Positions 10,403-17,336 of a DNA stretch of 34,793 nt are shown one piece after another; position 1 is the first letter of the stretch; every line of letters starts with the position of its first letter. Under the pieces are notes generated by a model. The model had not been told where the DNA came from. It did not search any database and saw only the letters and a list, made by a program, of their open reading frames with translations. Source of the stretch: Betaproteobacteria bacterium UBA2592 (GTDB lineage Bacteria > Pseudomonadota > Gammaproteobacteria > Burkholderiales > Rhodocyclaceae). The stretch covers positions 1-34,793 of the forward strand of contig DDKS01000058.1 of the NCBI GenBank assembly GCA_002340095.1, in the 5' to 3' direction. The translations under genes and the position numbers were made by a program.

Positions 10403-12164
10403 CGGCCTGGTGAGCGCCGGCGTGCTGACCGGATCGGAACTGGAGGAGGCGCACCGCTATGCCCGGGAGCACGAGCTGGATCTGGAAACGGCCCTCGTCA
10501 AGCACTTCAAGGTCAAGCTGCCGGCCATCGGCAATTCCCTGGCCGAATTCTTCGGGGTGCCCTATGAAGCCTTCCGGGCCGAGCGCATCAAGCCCGTAGA
10601 GCTGCTGAAGAACCTGAAGCGGGACTATCTGGAGGAAAGCGCCTGGCTGCCGGTGGAGGAAACGGCCGAAGGCATCCTCATCCTCACGCCCGACCCGGAG
10701 CGGGTGCGCAACGCCAAGGTGGTCAACAACGTCTTCCCCCGCAAGAAGCTCGCCTACCGGGTCACCACCGCCCTGGAGTTCCGCCAGACCATGGACCAGT
10801 TCTTCGGGGCCCTGGCGGAACTGGGCAGCGTCGGCGAACTGCTCTCGGACCTGGGCGATGACGAAGGCGGGGGCGAGACCGCCGGCGACGACATCTCCGC
10901 CGCCGCCGACAACGAACTGGTGCGGCTGGTAAACAAGATCATTGTCGATGCTTACCAGCAGGGGGCCTCCGACATCCACATCGAGCCGCGCCCGGGCAAG
11001 GAGAAGACCCAGATCCGCTTTCGCAAGGACGGCTCCCTGGTCCCTTACATCGAGATTCCCGCTGCCTTCCGCGCCCCCCTGATCACCCGTCTCAAGATCA
11101 TGTGCGACCTGGACATCTCGGAAAAGCGCAAGCCCCAGGATGGCAAGATCAAGTTCAAGAAATACGGTCCCCTGGACATCGAACTGCGGGTGGCCACCCT
11201 GCCCACGGCCGGCGGGCTGGAAGACGTGGTCATGCGCATCCTCGCGGCCGGCGAGCCCATTCCCCTGGACCAGCTCGGCCTCTCCCGCAACAACTACCAG
11301 AACCTCATCCGCTGCATCGAGAAACCCTACGGCCTGTTTTTCGTCTGCGGTCCGACCGGTTCCGGCAAGACCACCACCCTGCACTCGGTCCTGGGCCACC
11401 TGAACAAACCCGACACCAAGATCTGGACGGCGGAGGACCCGGTGGAAATCACCCAGAAAGGCCTGCGCCAGGTACAGATCAACAAGAAGGCCGGTCTGGA
11501 TTTCGCCACGGTCATGCGCGCCTTCCTGCGTGCCGACCCGGACATCATCATGGTGGGCGAGATGCGTGACGCCGAAACCACGGGCATCGGCATCGAGGCT
11601 TCCCTCACCGGCCATCTGGTGTTCGCCACCCTGCACACCAACTCCGCGCCCGAATCCATCATCCGGCTCTTGGACATGGGCATGGACCCCTTCAATTTCG
11701 CCGATGCCCTCCTGGGCATCCTGGCCCAGCGGCTGGGCAAGCGCCTGTGCAAGGAGTGCAAGACCGCCTACCACCCGGATCAGGCCGAGATCGAACACCT
11801 GCTCGACGAATACTGCGACGAACTGCGCAACACCGACAGCTGGCGCCAGGATCCCCGGGCTGCACGCGAGGCGATCCGGCAGGAGTGGCTGCAGAACTGG
11901 GCCGGGGATGGCCGGTTCACCCTCTACAAAGCCAAGGGCTGCCCCACCTGCAACGACACCGGCTACAAGGGCCGGGTGGGCCTGCACGAACTGCTGGTGG
12001 GCACCGATCCGGTCAAGAAGCTGATCCAGGAAAAGGCGAGGGTGGCCGATGTGCTGGCCTGTGCCCTGAACGAAGGCATGCGCACCCTGAAAATGGACGG
12101 GATCGAGAAGGTGCTGCAGGGCATCACCGACCTGGCCCAGGTGCGGGCCGTGTGCATCAAGTAA
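10239..12164 (+). CDS. GspE/PilB/PulE-family secretion/pilus ATPase (downstream part of frameshifted gene)
   Basis: Similarity starts at the junction (10302), not at the first ATG of this frame (10239), which lies inside the GAF coding sequence. The order is: end of the GAF domain; MshEN/T2SSE N-terminal domain (about 10400-10800; LAEFFGVPYEAFRAERIKPVELL); the ATPase core with SDIHIEPRPG; Walker A GPTGSGKTTTLHS (from 11349); the Asp box; Walker B ADPDIIMVGEMRDAETT; and the His box GHLVFATLHTNSAPESI. A C-terminal zinc-binding motif has CKECK and CPTCND. The family powers type IV pilus extension or type II secretion. No pilC, pilM-Q or gsp genes lie nearby, so its machine is elsewhere or its role is regulatory. 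An independent start (for example GTG 10410) has no ribosome binding site. Without frame restoration the ATPase lacks its GAF domain. Confidence 0.85.
   Translation: MATANCWAWCSSSTARTTKPFSELAEEGVQDLCATLAVALTQRQRRPQVPRSRYDGLVSAGVLTGSELEEAHRYAREHELDLETALVKHFKVKLPAIGNSLAEFFGVPYEAFRAERIKPVELLKNLKRDYLEESAWLPVEETAEGILILTPDPERVRNAKVVNNVFPRKKLAYRVTTALEFRQTMDQFFGALAELGSVGELLSDLGDDEGGGETAGDDISAAADNELVRLVNKIIVDAYQQGASDIHIEPRPGKEKTQIRFRKDGSLVPYIEIPAAFRAPLITRLKIMCDLDISEKRKPQDGKIKFKKYGPLDIELRVATLPTAGGLEDVVMRILAAGEPIPLDQLGLSRNNYQNLIRCIEKPYGLFFVCGPTGSGKTTTLHSVLGHLNKPDTKIWTAEDPVEITQKGLRQVQINKKAGLDFATVMRAFLRADPDIIMVGEMRDAETTGIGIEASLTGHLVFATLHTNSAPESIIRLLDMGMDPFNFADALLGILAQRLGKRLCKECKTAYHPDQAEIEHLLDEYCDELRNTDSWRQDPRAAREAIRQEWLQNWAGDGRFTLYKAKGCPTCNDTGYKGRVGLHELLVGTDPVKKLIQEKARVADVLACALNEGMRTLKMDGIEKVLQGITDLAQVRAVCIK
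10298..10302 (+). other. T5 run at the frame disruption inside the GAF-ATPase gene
   Basis: The upstream frame reads GCC-TTT-TTC-CGA and the downstream frame reads TTT-TCC-GAG. Deleting one T makes the GAF domain continuous. This could be a mutation, a base-calling error, or a +1 slippage site (tRNA-Phe re-pairing on UUU). Confidence 0.85.
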
Positions 12165-12180
12165 GCAGGAGGCGAGCGCC

Positions 12181-13767
12181 ATGGATACCCCCGACGACCT
12201 GTTCCGCCGCCTGGAACAACTCAACGACATCGGCGCTTCCCTCTCCAGCGAACGCAACCTGGAGCGCCTGCTGGAGAAGATCCTGCTGGCCGCCAAGACC
12301 ATCACCCGCGCTGACGGGGGAACCCTCTACCGGATCAGCGAAGACCGGCAAAGGCTCGAATTTGCCATCGTCCGCAACGACAGCCTCGGCATCGCCTTCG
12401 GCGGTGCCAGCGGCCAGCCGCTGCCGGACACCTTCCGGGATCTGCCGCTCTACACCCCCGGGGGCGCCGCCAACAACAGCATGGTGGCCGCCTATGCCAC
12501 CCTGCATGTCCGCACGGTCAACATCGCCGACGCCTACGATGCCGACGGTTTCGACTTTTCCGGCACCCGCGCCTTTGACGCCCGCACCGGCTACCGTTCC
12601 CGCTCCTTCCTCACCGTGCCCATGAAGAACCATGAAGGGGAAGTGATCGCCGTGCTGCAACTCATCAATGCCATGAACGGCGAGGGCGGGCAGGTGGGCG
12701 TTTTCACCGCCGCAGATCAGCGCCTGGCCGAGTCCCTCGCCTCCCAGGCCGCCGTGGCGCTCACCAACCGGCAACTGGTGCAGCAGCTCGAAACCCTGTT
12801 CGAAGCCTTCATTCACCTCATCAACATCGCCATCGACGAAAAATCCCCCTACACCGGAGGTCATTGCCAGCGGGTGCCCGAACTCACCATGATGCTCGCC
12901 GAGGCGGCGGATCAGGCGACGGAGGGACCCCTCAAGGACTTCCACCTCACCGACCAGGACCGCTACGAGCTCAAGATCGCCGCCCTGCTGCACGATTGCG
13001 GCAAAGTCACCACCCCTGTCCATGTGGTGGACAAGGCCACCAAGCTGCAGACCCTGTTCGACCGCATCCACCTCATCGACACCCGCTTCGAAGTCCTGCG
13101 CCGGGATGCCGAAATCGCCATGCTGCGGGCCATCCAGGCGGGGGAAGATGCCCGCGAGGCCGAGGCGCGTTTCGCCGAGCAGAGCCGCCAGCTGGAGGCG
13201 GACCGGGACTTCCTGCGCCACGCCAACATCGGTGGAGAGCGCATGAGCGACGAGGACATCGCCCGGGTCGGGCGCATTGCCCGTCAATACCGCTGGAAAA
13301 ACCCGGCCGGGCAAGAGGAGCCCTTCCTTTCCGCCAATGAACTCGAAAACCTCACCATCCGTGCCGGCACCCTCACCCCGGCCGAGCGCGAGATCATCAA
13401 CTATCACATCGTCGCCACCATCAGGATGCTGGAGGCGCTGCCCTGGCCCAAGCACCTCAAACGGGTGCCCGAATACGCCGGCGGCCACCATGAGCGCATG
13501 GATGGCAAGGGCTACCCCAAGGGGCTGAAGCGGGAAGACATGAGCTGGCAGGCCCGCATGATGGGCATCGCCGACATCTTCGAGGCGCTGACCGCCGGCG
13601 ACCGCCCCTACAAGCCCGCCATGAAGCTCTCCCAGGCGCTGGAGATCATGCGGAACTTCCGCGACAACGGCCATATCGACCCGGACCTGTACCAGGTCTT
13701 CCTGGAGGCAGGGGTGCCCCAGCGCTACGGCAGGGCCTTCCTGCAGGCGGGGCAGGTGGATGTGTAG
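12181..13767 (+). CDS. GAF-HD-GYP domain cyclic-di-GMP phosphodiesterase
   Basis: A soluble 528-residue protein. An N-terminal GAF domain (about 10-195) ends in the same ALTNRQLVQQ helix type as the GAF of the preceding gene and shares its TGYRS...P core and VLQLIN strand. The HD-GYP domain (about 205-515) has TGGHCQRV (H228), LLHDCGK (H271, D272, K275) and GGHHERMDGKGYP (H436, H437, GYP 444-446), so the metal site and the GYP signature appear complete. HD-GYP enzymes degrade c-di-GMP to GMP. There are about 165 residues between the HD and HHE motifs, roughly twice the usual spacing, owing to a charged helical insertion (about 285-385). GGAGG precedes the ATG by 9 bases. It is the last gene of the cluster, 17 bases after the ATPase stop, and is followed by the pilin locus. 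Confidence 0.93.
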   Translation: MDTPDDLFRRLEQLNDIGASLSSERNLERLLEKILLAAKTITRADGGTLYRISEDRQRLEFAIVRNDSLGIAFGGASGQPLPDTFRDLPLYTPGGAANNSMVAAYATLHVRTVNIADAYDADGFDFSGTRAFDARTGYRSRSFLTVPMKNHEGEVIAVLQLINAMNGEGGQVGVFTAADQRLAESLASQAAVALTNRQLVQQLETLFEAFIHLINIAIDEKSPYTGGHCQRVPELTMMLAEAADQATEGPLKDFHLTDQDRYELKIAALLHDCGKVTTPVHVVDKATKLQTLFDRIHLIDTRFEVLRRDAEIAMLRAIQAGEDAREAEARFAEQSRQLEADRDFLRHANIGGERMSDEDIARVGRIARQYRWKNPAGQEEPFLSANELENLTIRAGTLTPAEREIINYHIVATIRMLEALPWPKHLKRVPEYAGGHHERMDGKGYPKGLKREDMSWQARMMGIADIFEALTAGDRPYKPAMKLSQALEIMRNFRDNGHIDPDLYQVFLEAGVPQRYGRAFLQAGQVDV

Positions 13768-13927
13768 CCGGTGCCGGTTTTTCTGCCGGGTGCGCTCCAT
13801 CGGGGGTGAGCCCCGCAAGGCGGAGCAAGGGCCCCTCATAACGCTAAACGGCAGTCGGGCTGACAAAAAACGGCACATGGGGCGTAGGGGAGGCGACCAT
13901 CGCCCGGGTTTATCGGGGGTTTTGATG

Positions 13928-13943
13928 TGGCACGAAGTCTGCT
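13928..13943 (+). promoter_or_regulatory. Sigma-54 (-24/-12) promoter of the first pilin gene
   Basis: TGGCACGAAGTCTGCT matches the sigma-54 consensus TGGCACG-N4-TTGCT, with GG (13929-13930) and GC (13941-13942) exactly 10 bases apart. Transcription would start near 13954, leaving a 35-base leader with AAAGGAGA before the ATG. Pilin genes are commonly driven by sigma-54 with the PilS-PilR system. Confidence 0.88.
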
Positions 13944-13988
13944 TTTGGCTTGCCAGCGGTTTCCGCTTTTTTCTAAAGGAGATTTGAC

Positions 13989-14390
13989 ATGAAAAAAATT
14001 CAACAAGGCTTTACCCTGATCGAACTGATGATCGTCGTGGCCATCATCGGCATTCTGGCTGCCGTGGCCTTGCCGGCGTATTCCGACTATCAGGCCAGAG
14101 CTAAGGTCGCTGCTGGCTTGGCCGAAATTTCGGCAGGCAAGACCGCATTCGAAGAGGTTGTGAACAATGGTGGGACCGTTGCTGCCGTAACTGATATTGG
14201 CTTGCAGGCTACTACGGGCAACTGCGCCATTTCTGTGTCGGGCACTACTATTGTCTGTACCTTGGCTAACGCACCGTCTCAAGTCAATGGCAAGACGATT
14301 ACCTGGACTCGTGATGCAACTACCGGTGCTTGGTCCTGTGCTACCAATGCGGCCAACAAGTATGCTCCCAAGACTTGTCCTGGTGCCTAA
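13989..14390 (+). CDS. pilA: Type IV pilin (PilA/PilE-like major pilin)
   Basis: A 133-residue prepilin. The short basic leader MKKIQQG is cut before F8 by prepilin peptidase. The mature N-terminus FTLIELMIVVAIIGILAAVALPAYSDY has the invariant Glu5 and the hydrophobic assembly helix. Four cysteines in the globular part (GNCAIS, IVCTL, WSCAT, KTCPG) could form two disulfides, the second enclosing a C-terminal D-loop. Strong AAAGGAGA lies before the ATG. It is transcribed from the sigma-54 promoter and closed by a terminator at 14461-14487. Base composition is visibly less GC-rich than the flanking signalling and housekeeping genes. A minor pilin role cannot be ruled out, but size and promoter favour a major subunit. 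Confidence 0.93.
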   Translation: MKKIQQGFTLIELMIVVAIIGILAAVALPAYSDYQARAKVAAGLAEISAGKTAFEEVVNNGGTVAAVTDIGLQATTGNCAISVSGTTIVCTLANAPSQVNGKTITWTRDATTGAWSCATNAANKYAPKTCPGA

Positions 14391-14460
14391 TGCATCGTCC
14401 TAGGGTTGGCATGAGATAACAAGGAACCGCATCGGTTTGCATCGATATCTCGCCACCCTG

Positions 14461-14487
14461 GCCCCGGCGCATTGCGCTGGGGCTTTT
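14461..14487 (+). terminator. Intrinsic terminator after the first pilin, abutting the second pilin start
   Basis: The stem GCCCCGGCGC / GCGCTGGGGC (10 bp with one G-T pair, loop ATT) is followed by TTTT. The first ATG of the next pilin lies one base downstream (14489). Confidence 0.85.
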
Positions 14488-14488
14488 C

Positions 14489-14902
14489 ATGGCTATTGAA
14501 ATGTCGAAGTTCGAAGGTGGGTTTACGCTGGTCGAACTCATGGTGGTCGTTGCTGTGATCGGTGTGATCACAGCGATTGGGATTCCCTTCTACGGGGAGT
14601 ATCAGGCTCGTGCCAAGGTGGCGGCAGGTTTTGCCGAGATTTCGGCGGGCAGAGCAGCTTTTGATGTGCGCTTGTCAAATGGAGAAAACATTACTGGGCC
14701 ACAAGATATTGGCCTCTGGGATAGTACGGAGCACTGTACGATCAATGTAAGTAACACAGAAATCCGCTGTACTTTGATCAATGCGCCGAGTAGCGTGGCT
14801 GGCGCAACGATCACATTGAGTCGATCCATTGAGGGGGGGTGGGAGTGCTCCTCGAATCTGACTAACAAATTGAAGTTCGCTCCCAAAGCTTGTCAGTCAT
14901 GA
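14489..14902 (+). CDS. Second type IV pilin, tandem paralogue
   Basis: A 137-residue prepilin if read from 14489; the likelier start is the ATG at 14501, giving the leader MSKFEGG before F. The mature N-terminus FTLVELMVVVAVIGVITAIGIPFYGEY keeps Glu5. The segment YQARAKVAAGFAEISAGRAAF nearly repeats that of the first pilin, and all four cysteines align (EHCTI, IRCTL, WECSS, KACQS), so this is a duplication that has diverged in the globular domain. Neither start has a good ribosome binding site, no promoter is evident, and a terminator hairpin directly precedes the gene. Expression is therefore expected to be low or conditional. Its own terminator follows at 14958-14986. It might be an alternative subunit, a minor pilin or a variation cassette. 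Confidence 0.85.
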   Translation: MAIEMSKFEGGFTLVELMVVVAVIGVITAIGIPFYGEYQARAKVAAGFAEISAGRAAFDVRLSNGENITGPQDIGLWDSTEHCTINVSNTEIRCTLINAPSSVAGATITLSRSIEGGWECSSNLTNKLKFAPKACQS

Positions 14903-14957
14903 GTGACGAGTAAAGCGTTAAGGTGGATGGTCTCTGATTACCGGGCTTTCTGCCGCC

Positions 14958-14986
14958 AAACCCCAGTCTTCCCAGCTGGGGTTTTT
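14958..14986 (+). terminator. Intrinsic terminator after the second pilin
   Basis: The stem AAACCCCAG / CTGGGGTTT with a 9-base loop is followed by further T. It lies 55 bases after the stop at 14902. Confidence 0.85.
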
Positions 14987-15073
14987 GCTTTCCAGCGAGG
15001 CAGATGGATCCGCATCCTGGCAATCGGGGGGGGGCGTCGTGGCGCTCTGCCACCCAGCCGCTCTGCGGCCGAT

Positions 15074-15529
15074 TCAGTGGCTCAGGTCGGCGGGGATGAC
15101 GGCGCGCAGCACGGTCTGGGTTTCGCCCTGGCGCACCCGGTTCGTGAACCACCACAGGGCGCCTTTCTTGATGGTCCAGTCGGCTTCGGCGCCAGACAGC
15201 AGCAGGGCGGCCATCTGGCCCAGGGCGGGTTGGTGGCCGACGATCAGGGTGGCACCCGGGGCGTCGGGCCAGCCGGCGGCGGCAATGAGGTCGGCGGCGC
15301 CGGCATCGGGCCCCAGGCGGCGGTGGGTTTCGAAGGGAAGGTCGAGGGCGGCAGCGGTCTGCTGGGTGCGGACAGCGGGGCTGACCAGAATGCGCAGTTG
15401 CTTGGGCATGTGCTGATGCAGCCAGTGCGCCAGCTGGCGGGCCTGTTTTTCGCCGCGCTGGGTGAGGCGGCGCTGCATGTCGAGGGGGCCTTCTTCGGCT
15501 TCGGCGTGACGCCAGAGCAGTAAATCCAT
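15074..15529 (-). CDS. sixA: Phosphohistidine phosphatase SixA
   Basis: A 151-residue single-domain histidine phosphatase. It begins MDLLLWRHAEAEEG with the RH motif (R7, H8 nucleophile), has SPAVRTQQTA with the second Arg, and has the second catalytic His in LIVGHQPALGQM. SixA removes phosphate from phosphohistidine proteins; in E. coli it acts on the nitrogen phosphotransferase protein NPr. AGGAGAA precedes the ATG by 5 bases. It lies 52 bases downstream of the CYTH gene on the same strand, so the two are probably co-transcribed. It converges on the pilin locus. Confidence 0.93.
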   Translation of the reverse strand: MDLLLWRHAEAEEGPLDMQRRLTQRGEKQARQLAHWLHQHMPKQLRILVSPAVRTQQTAAALDLPFETHRRLGPDAGAADLIAAAGWPDAPGATLIVGHQPALGQMAALLLSGAEADWTIKKGALWWFTNRVRQGETQTVLRAVIPADLSH

Positions 15530-15581
15530 GTCTTCTCCTGTTGAGGATGCCGAATCCTAACCAGAGAACATGACAGCTAGC

Positions 15582-16181
15582 TTACAGGCCGTTGAGCAGG
15601 GCAAAGCCGCGCGCGGCCTTGCTGGGGGTGAGGGGGGCCAGGGACAGGGTCTGCTGCAGCCGGGTGGCGAGGCTGGCCAGGCCGCTTTCCGGACCATCGA
15701 GGAGTTCCAGTTCCACTTCGTGGATGGGGGCGCGGCGGTTCCGGGTGCGGATGTAGCCCTGGTCCAGGGCGAGTTCGATATGGGCGCCATCATGGCGGAT
15801 GGCCCAGGCCGTGCGGACGAAGTCGGTGCGGAAGGCCAGTTGCAGTTGCGGGGCGAGGGTTTCGAGCAGGGTGCGGAGGGGGGCGGAGTCGATGGGGGTG
15901 AAGTCGAGCCGGTCGGGGGACTGGGGGTATTCCCATTCCTGGCGGCGGGAGAGCCCGGCTTCGGCGTTGCCGGACGTCTTGACGGTGAGCAGCCAGGTAG
16001 GGCCCAGCTGCCGGCGGCGCAGGGCGATCCGGTGCTGGCGTAGCTGCTGGTCAGGGGTGTCCAGGTAGATGTTGCGGATGCAGCGCTTTACGGGCTGGCT
16101 GCCGGCCAGCAGCGGGTGCTGGCGCAGGCAGGGGGCCTGGCGCACGGGGAGCGCGAGCTTGAGTTCGATTTCCTGGGCCAT
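15582..16181 (-). CDS. CYTH-domain protein (inorganic triphosphatase-like)
   Basis: A 199-residue protein with the CYTH tunnel-fold signature at the start, MAQEIELKLAL (ExExK: E4, E6, K8). Further basic and acidic tunnel residues follow (YLDTPDQQLRQHRIALRRRQ, LTVKTSG, IELALDQGYI, HEVELELLDG). CYTH enzymes hydrolyse inorganic triphosphate or thiamine triphosphate, or make cAMP (class IV). The closest bacterial relative by layout is YgiF, but the CHAD domain usual at its C-terminus is missing. The reading frame ends naturally, so this is a CYTH-only form. It shares a likely operon with sixA and is divergent from rplM. Triphosphatase is the best guess. Confidence 0.88.
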   Translation of the reverse strand: MAQEIELKLALPVRQAPCLRQHPLLAGSQPVKRCIRNIYLDTPDQQLRQHRIALRRRQLGPTWLLTVKTSGNAEAGLSRRQEWEYPQSPDRLDFTPIDSAPLRTLLETLAPQLQLAFRTDFVRTAWAIRHDGAHIELALDQGYIRTRNRRAPIHEVELELLDGPESGLASLATRLQQTLSLAPLTPSKAARGFALLNGL

Positions 16182-16272
16182 GGGGGGTCTCCGGGCGATG
16201 GGTGGGAGGGCGGATGCAATGGGGGCTTGCAGGGGGCGGGAATCATCGCATGTGCGAGGGGGGTAAATGAGT

Positions 16273-16302
16273 TTGACACGGGCTTGATTTTTCCACTAGA
16301 AT
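16273..16302 (+). promoter_or_regulatory. Sigma-70 promoter of rplM-rpsI
   Basis: A perfect -35 TTGACA and -10 TAGAAT are separated by 18 bases, ending 41 bases before the rplM ATG. AAAGGA serves as the ribosome binding site. Confidence 0.88.
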
Positions 16303-16343
16303 CGCGCCTCTTTGAAATTCTTGTTGGCAAAGGAACGCCGTCG

Positions 16344-16772
16344 ATGAAAACTTTTTCCGCCAAACCACATGAGGTGAAGCGCGAGTGGTTTGTGGTGGAT
16401 GCCGCAGACAAGGTGCTCGGCCGCCTCGCCACCGAAATTGCGCGCCGCCTGCGTGGCAAGCACAAGGCTATCTACACGCCCCACGTTGATACCGGCGATT
16501 TTATCGTGGTCACCAATGTGGACAAGATTCGTGTGACCGGCAACAAGGCTGAAGACAAGAAGTATTACCGTCATTCCGGTTATCCGGGCGGTATCTACGA
16601 AACCAATTTCAAGAAGATGCAGCAGCGCTTCCCTGGTCGTGCCCTCGAAAAGGCCGTCAAGGGCATGCTTCCCAAGGGTCCGCTCGGCTACGCCATGCTC
16701 AAGAAGCTGAAGTGCTACGCCGGTGACCAGCATCCGCATTCTGCCCAGCAGCCCAAGCCGCTGGAAATCTGA
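16344..16772 (+). CDS. rplM: 50S ribosomal protein L13
   Basis: A 142-residue protein, the same length as E. coli L13. It begins MKTFSAKPHEVKREWFVVDAADKVLGRLATEIA and contains the conserved GDFIVVTNVDKIRVTGNKAEDK and KGMLPKGPLGYAMLKKLKCYAG segments. L13 binds 23S rRNA early in large-subunit assembly. It is first of the conserved rplM-rpsI operon, with promoter at 16273-16302 and rpsI 10 bases downstream. An upstream in-frame open region to 16116 lacks family similarity and lies before the promoter, so the ATG at 16344 is the start. Confidence 0.99.
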   Translation: MKTFSAKPHEVKREWFVVDAADKVLGRLATEIARRLRGKHKAIYTPHVDTGDFIVVTNVDKIRVTGNKAEDKKYYRHSGYPGGIYETNFKKMQQRFPGRALEKAVKGMLPKGPLGYAMLKKLKCYAGDQHPHSAQQPKPLEI

Positions 16773-16782
16773 GGGGTATCTC

Positions 16783-17175
16783 ATGGCCGTCAGCTATTAC
16801 TACGGTACGGGTCGTCGCAAGAGCGCCGTTGCCCGTGTGTTCATGAAGCGTGGTTCCGGTGCCATTGTCGTCAATGGCAAGCCCGTGGATGTCTTTTTCT
16901 CCCGCGAAACCGGTCGCATGGTTGTGCGCCAGCCCCTGGAGCTGGTCAATCAGCTCGAAAACTTCGACATCAAGGTGAATGTCACGGGCGGTGGTGAGTC
17001 CGGCCAGGCCGGTGCCGTGCGCCATGGCATCACCCGTGCCCTGATCGAGTACGATGCAAGCCTGAAAAGCGCCCTGTCCCGCGCCGGCTTCGTCACGCGT
17101 GACGCCCGGGAAGTGGAGCGCAAGAAGGTCGGTCTGCACAAGGCCCGTCGTCGCAAGCAGTTCTCCAAGCGCTGA
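16783..17175 (+). CDS. rpsI: 30S ribosomal protein S9
   Basis: A 130-residue protein, the usual length. It begins MAVSYYYGTGRRKSAVARVFMKRG and ends in the basic tail KKVGLHKARRRKQFSKR, whose terminal Lys-Arg reaches the decoding-site tRNA. GAGGGG lies upstream of the ATG. It is followed by a strong intrinsic terminator at 17193-17228. Confidence 0.99.
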   Translation: MAVSYYYGTGRRKSAVARVFMKRGSGAIVVNGKPVDVFFSRETGRMVVRQPLELVNQLENFDIKVNVTGGGESGQAGAVRHGITRALIEYDASLKSALSRAGFVTRDAREVERKKVGLHKARRRKQFSKR

Positions 17176-17192
17176 TCTGCGCTGCCCCCGAG

Positions 17193-17228
17193 AAAGCCGC
17201 CAATCATCCTGGCGGCTTTTTTGTTTTT
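17193..17228 (+). terminator. Intrinsic terminator of rplM-rpsI
   Basis: A 10-bp perfect stem (AAAGCCGCCA / TGGCGGCTTT, 7-base loop) is followed by a T-rich tract, 17 bases after the rpsI stop. Confidence 0.92.
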
Positions 17229-17336
17229 TGCCTTTAGCGGGTATCATGCGCCGTTGTTCGTGAGCGGCCGCAGCCTGTTTCCGGGAAGGGGCGATGGGAG
17301 TTTGATGACGTCTGATTCGAGAAAGGGATGGTCCTC

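Noticed and set aside
10275..12305. 676-codon minus-strand frame opposite the ATPase
   Set aside because: No recognisable domain; the plus-strand frame carries Walker A and B and zinc motifs.
13798..13830. Possible terminator after the HD-GYP gene (CGGGG-GTGAG-CCCCG)
   Set aside because: The stem is only 5 bp and no T tract follows; not enough to call.
14380..14460. Separate sigma-54 promoter for the second pilin (TTGGCATGAG near 14405)
   Set aside because: The downstream GC at the required 10-base spacing is absent.
15026..15034. Run of nine G as a phase-variable tract
   Set aside because: It lies between the second pilin terminator and the sixA stop, outside any coding or promoter sequence I could identify.
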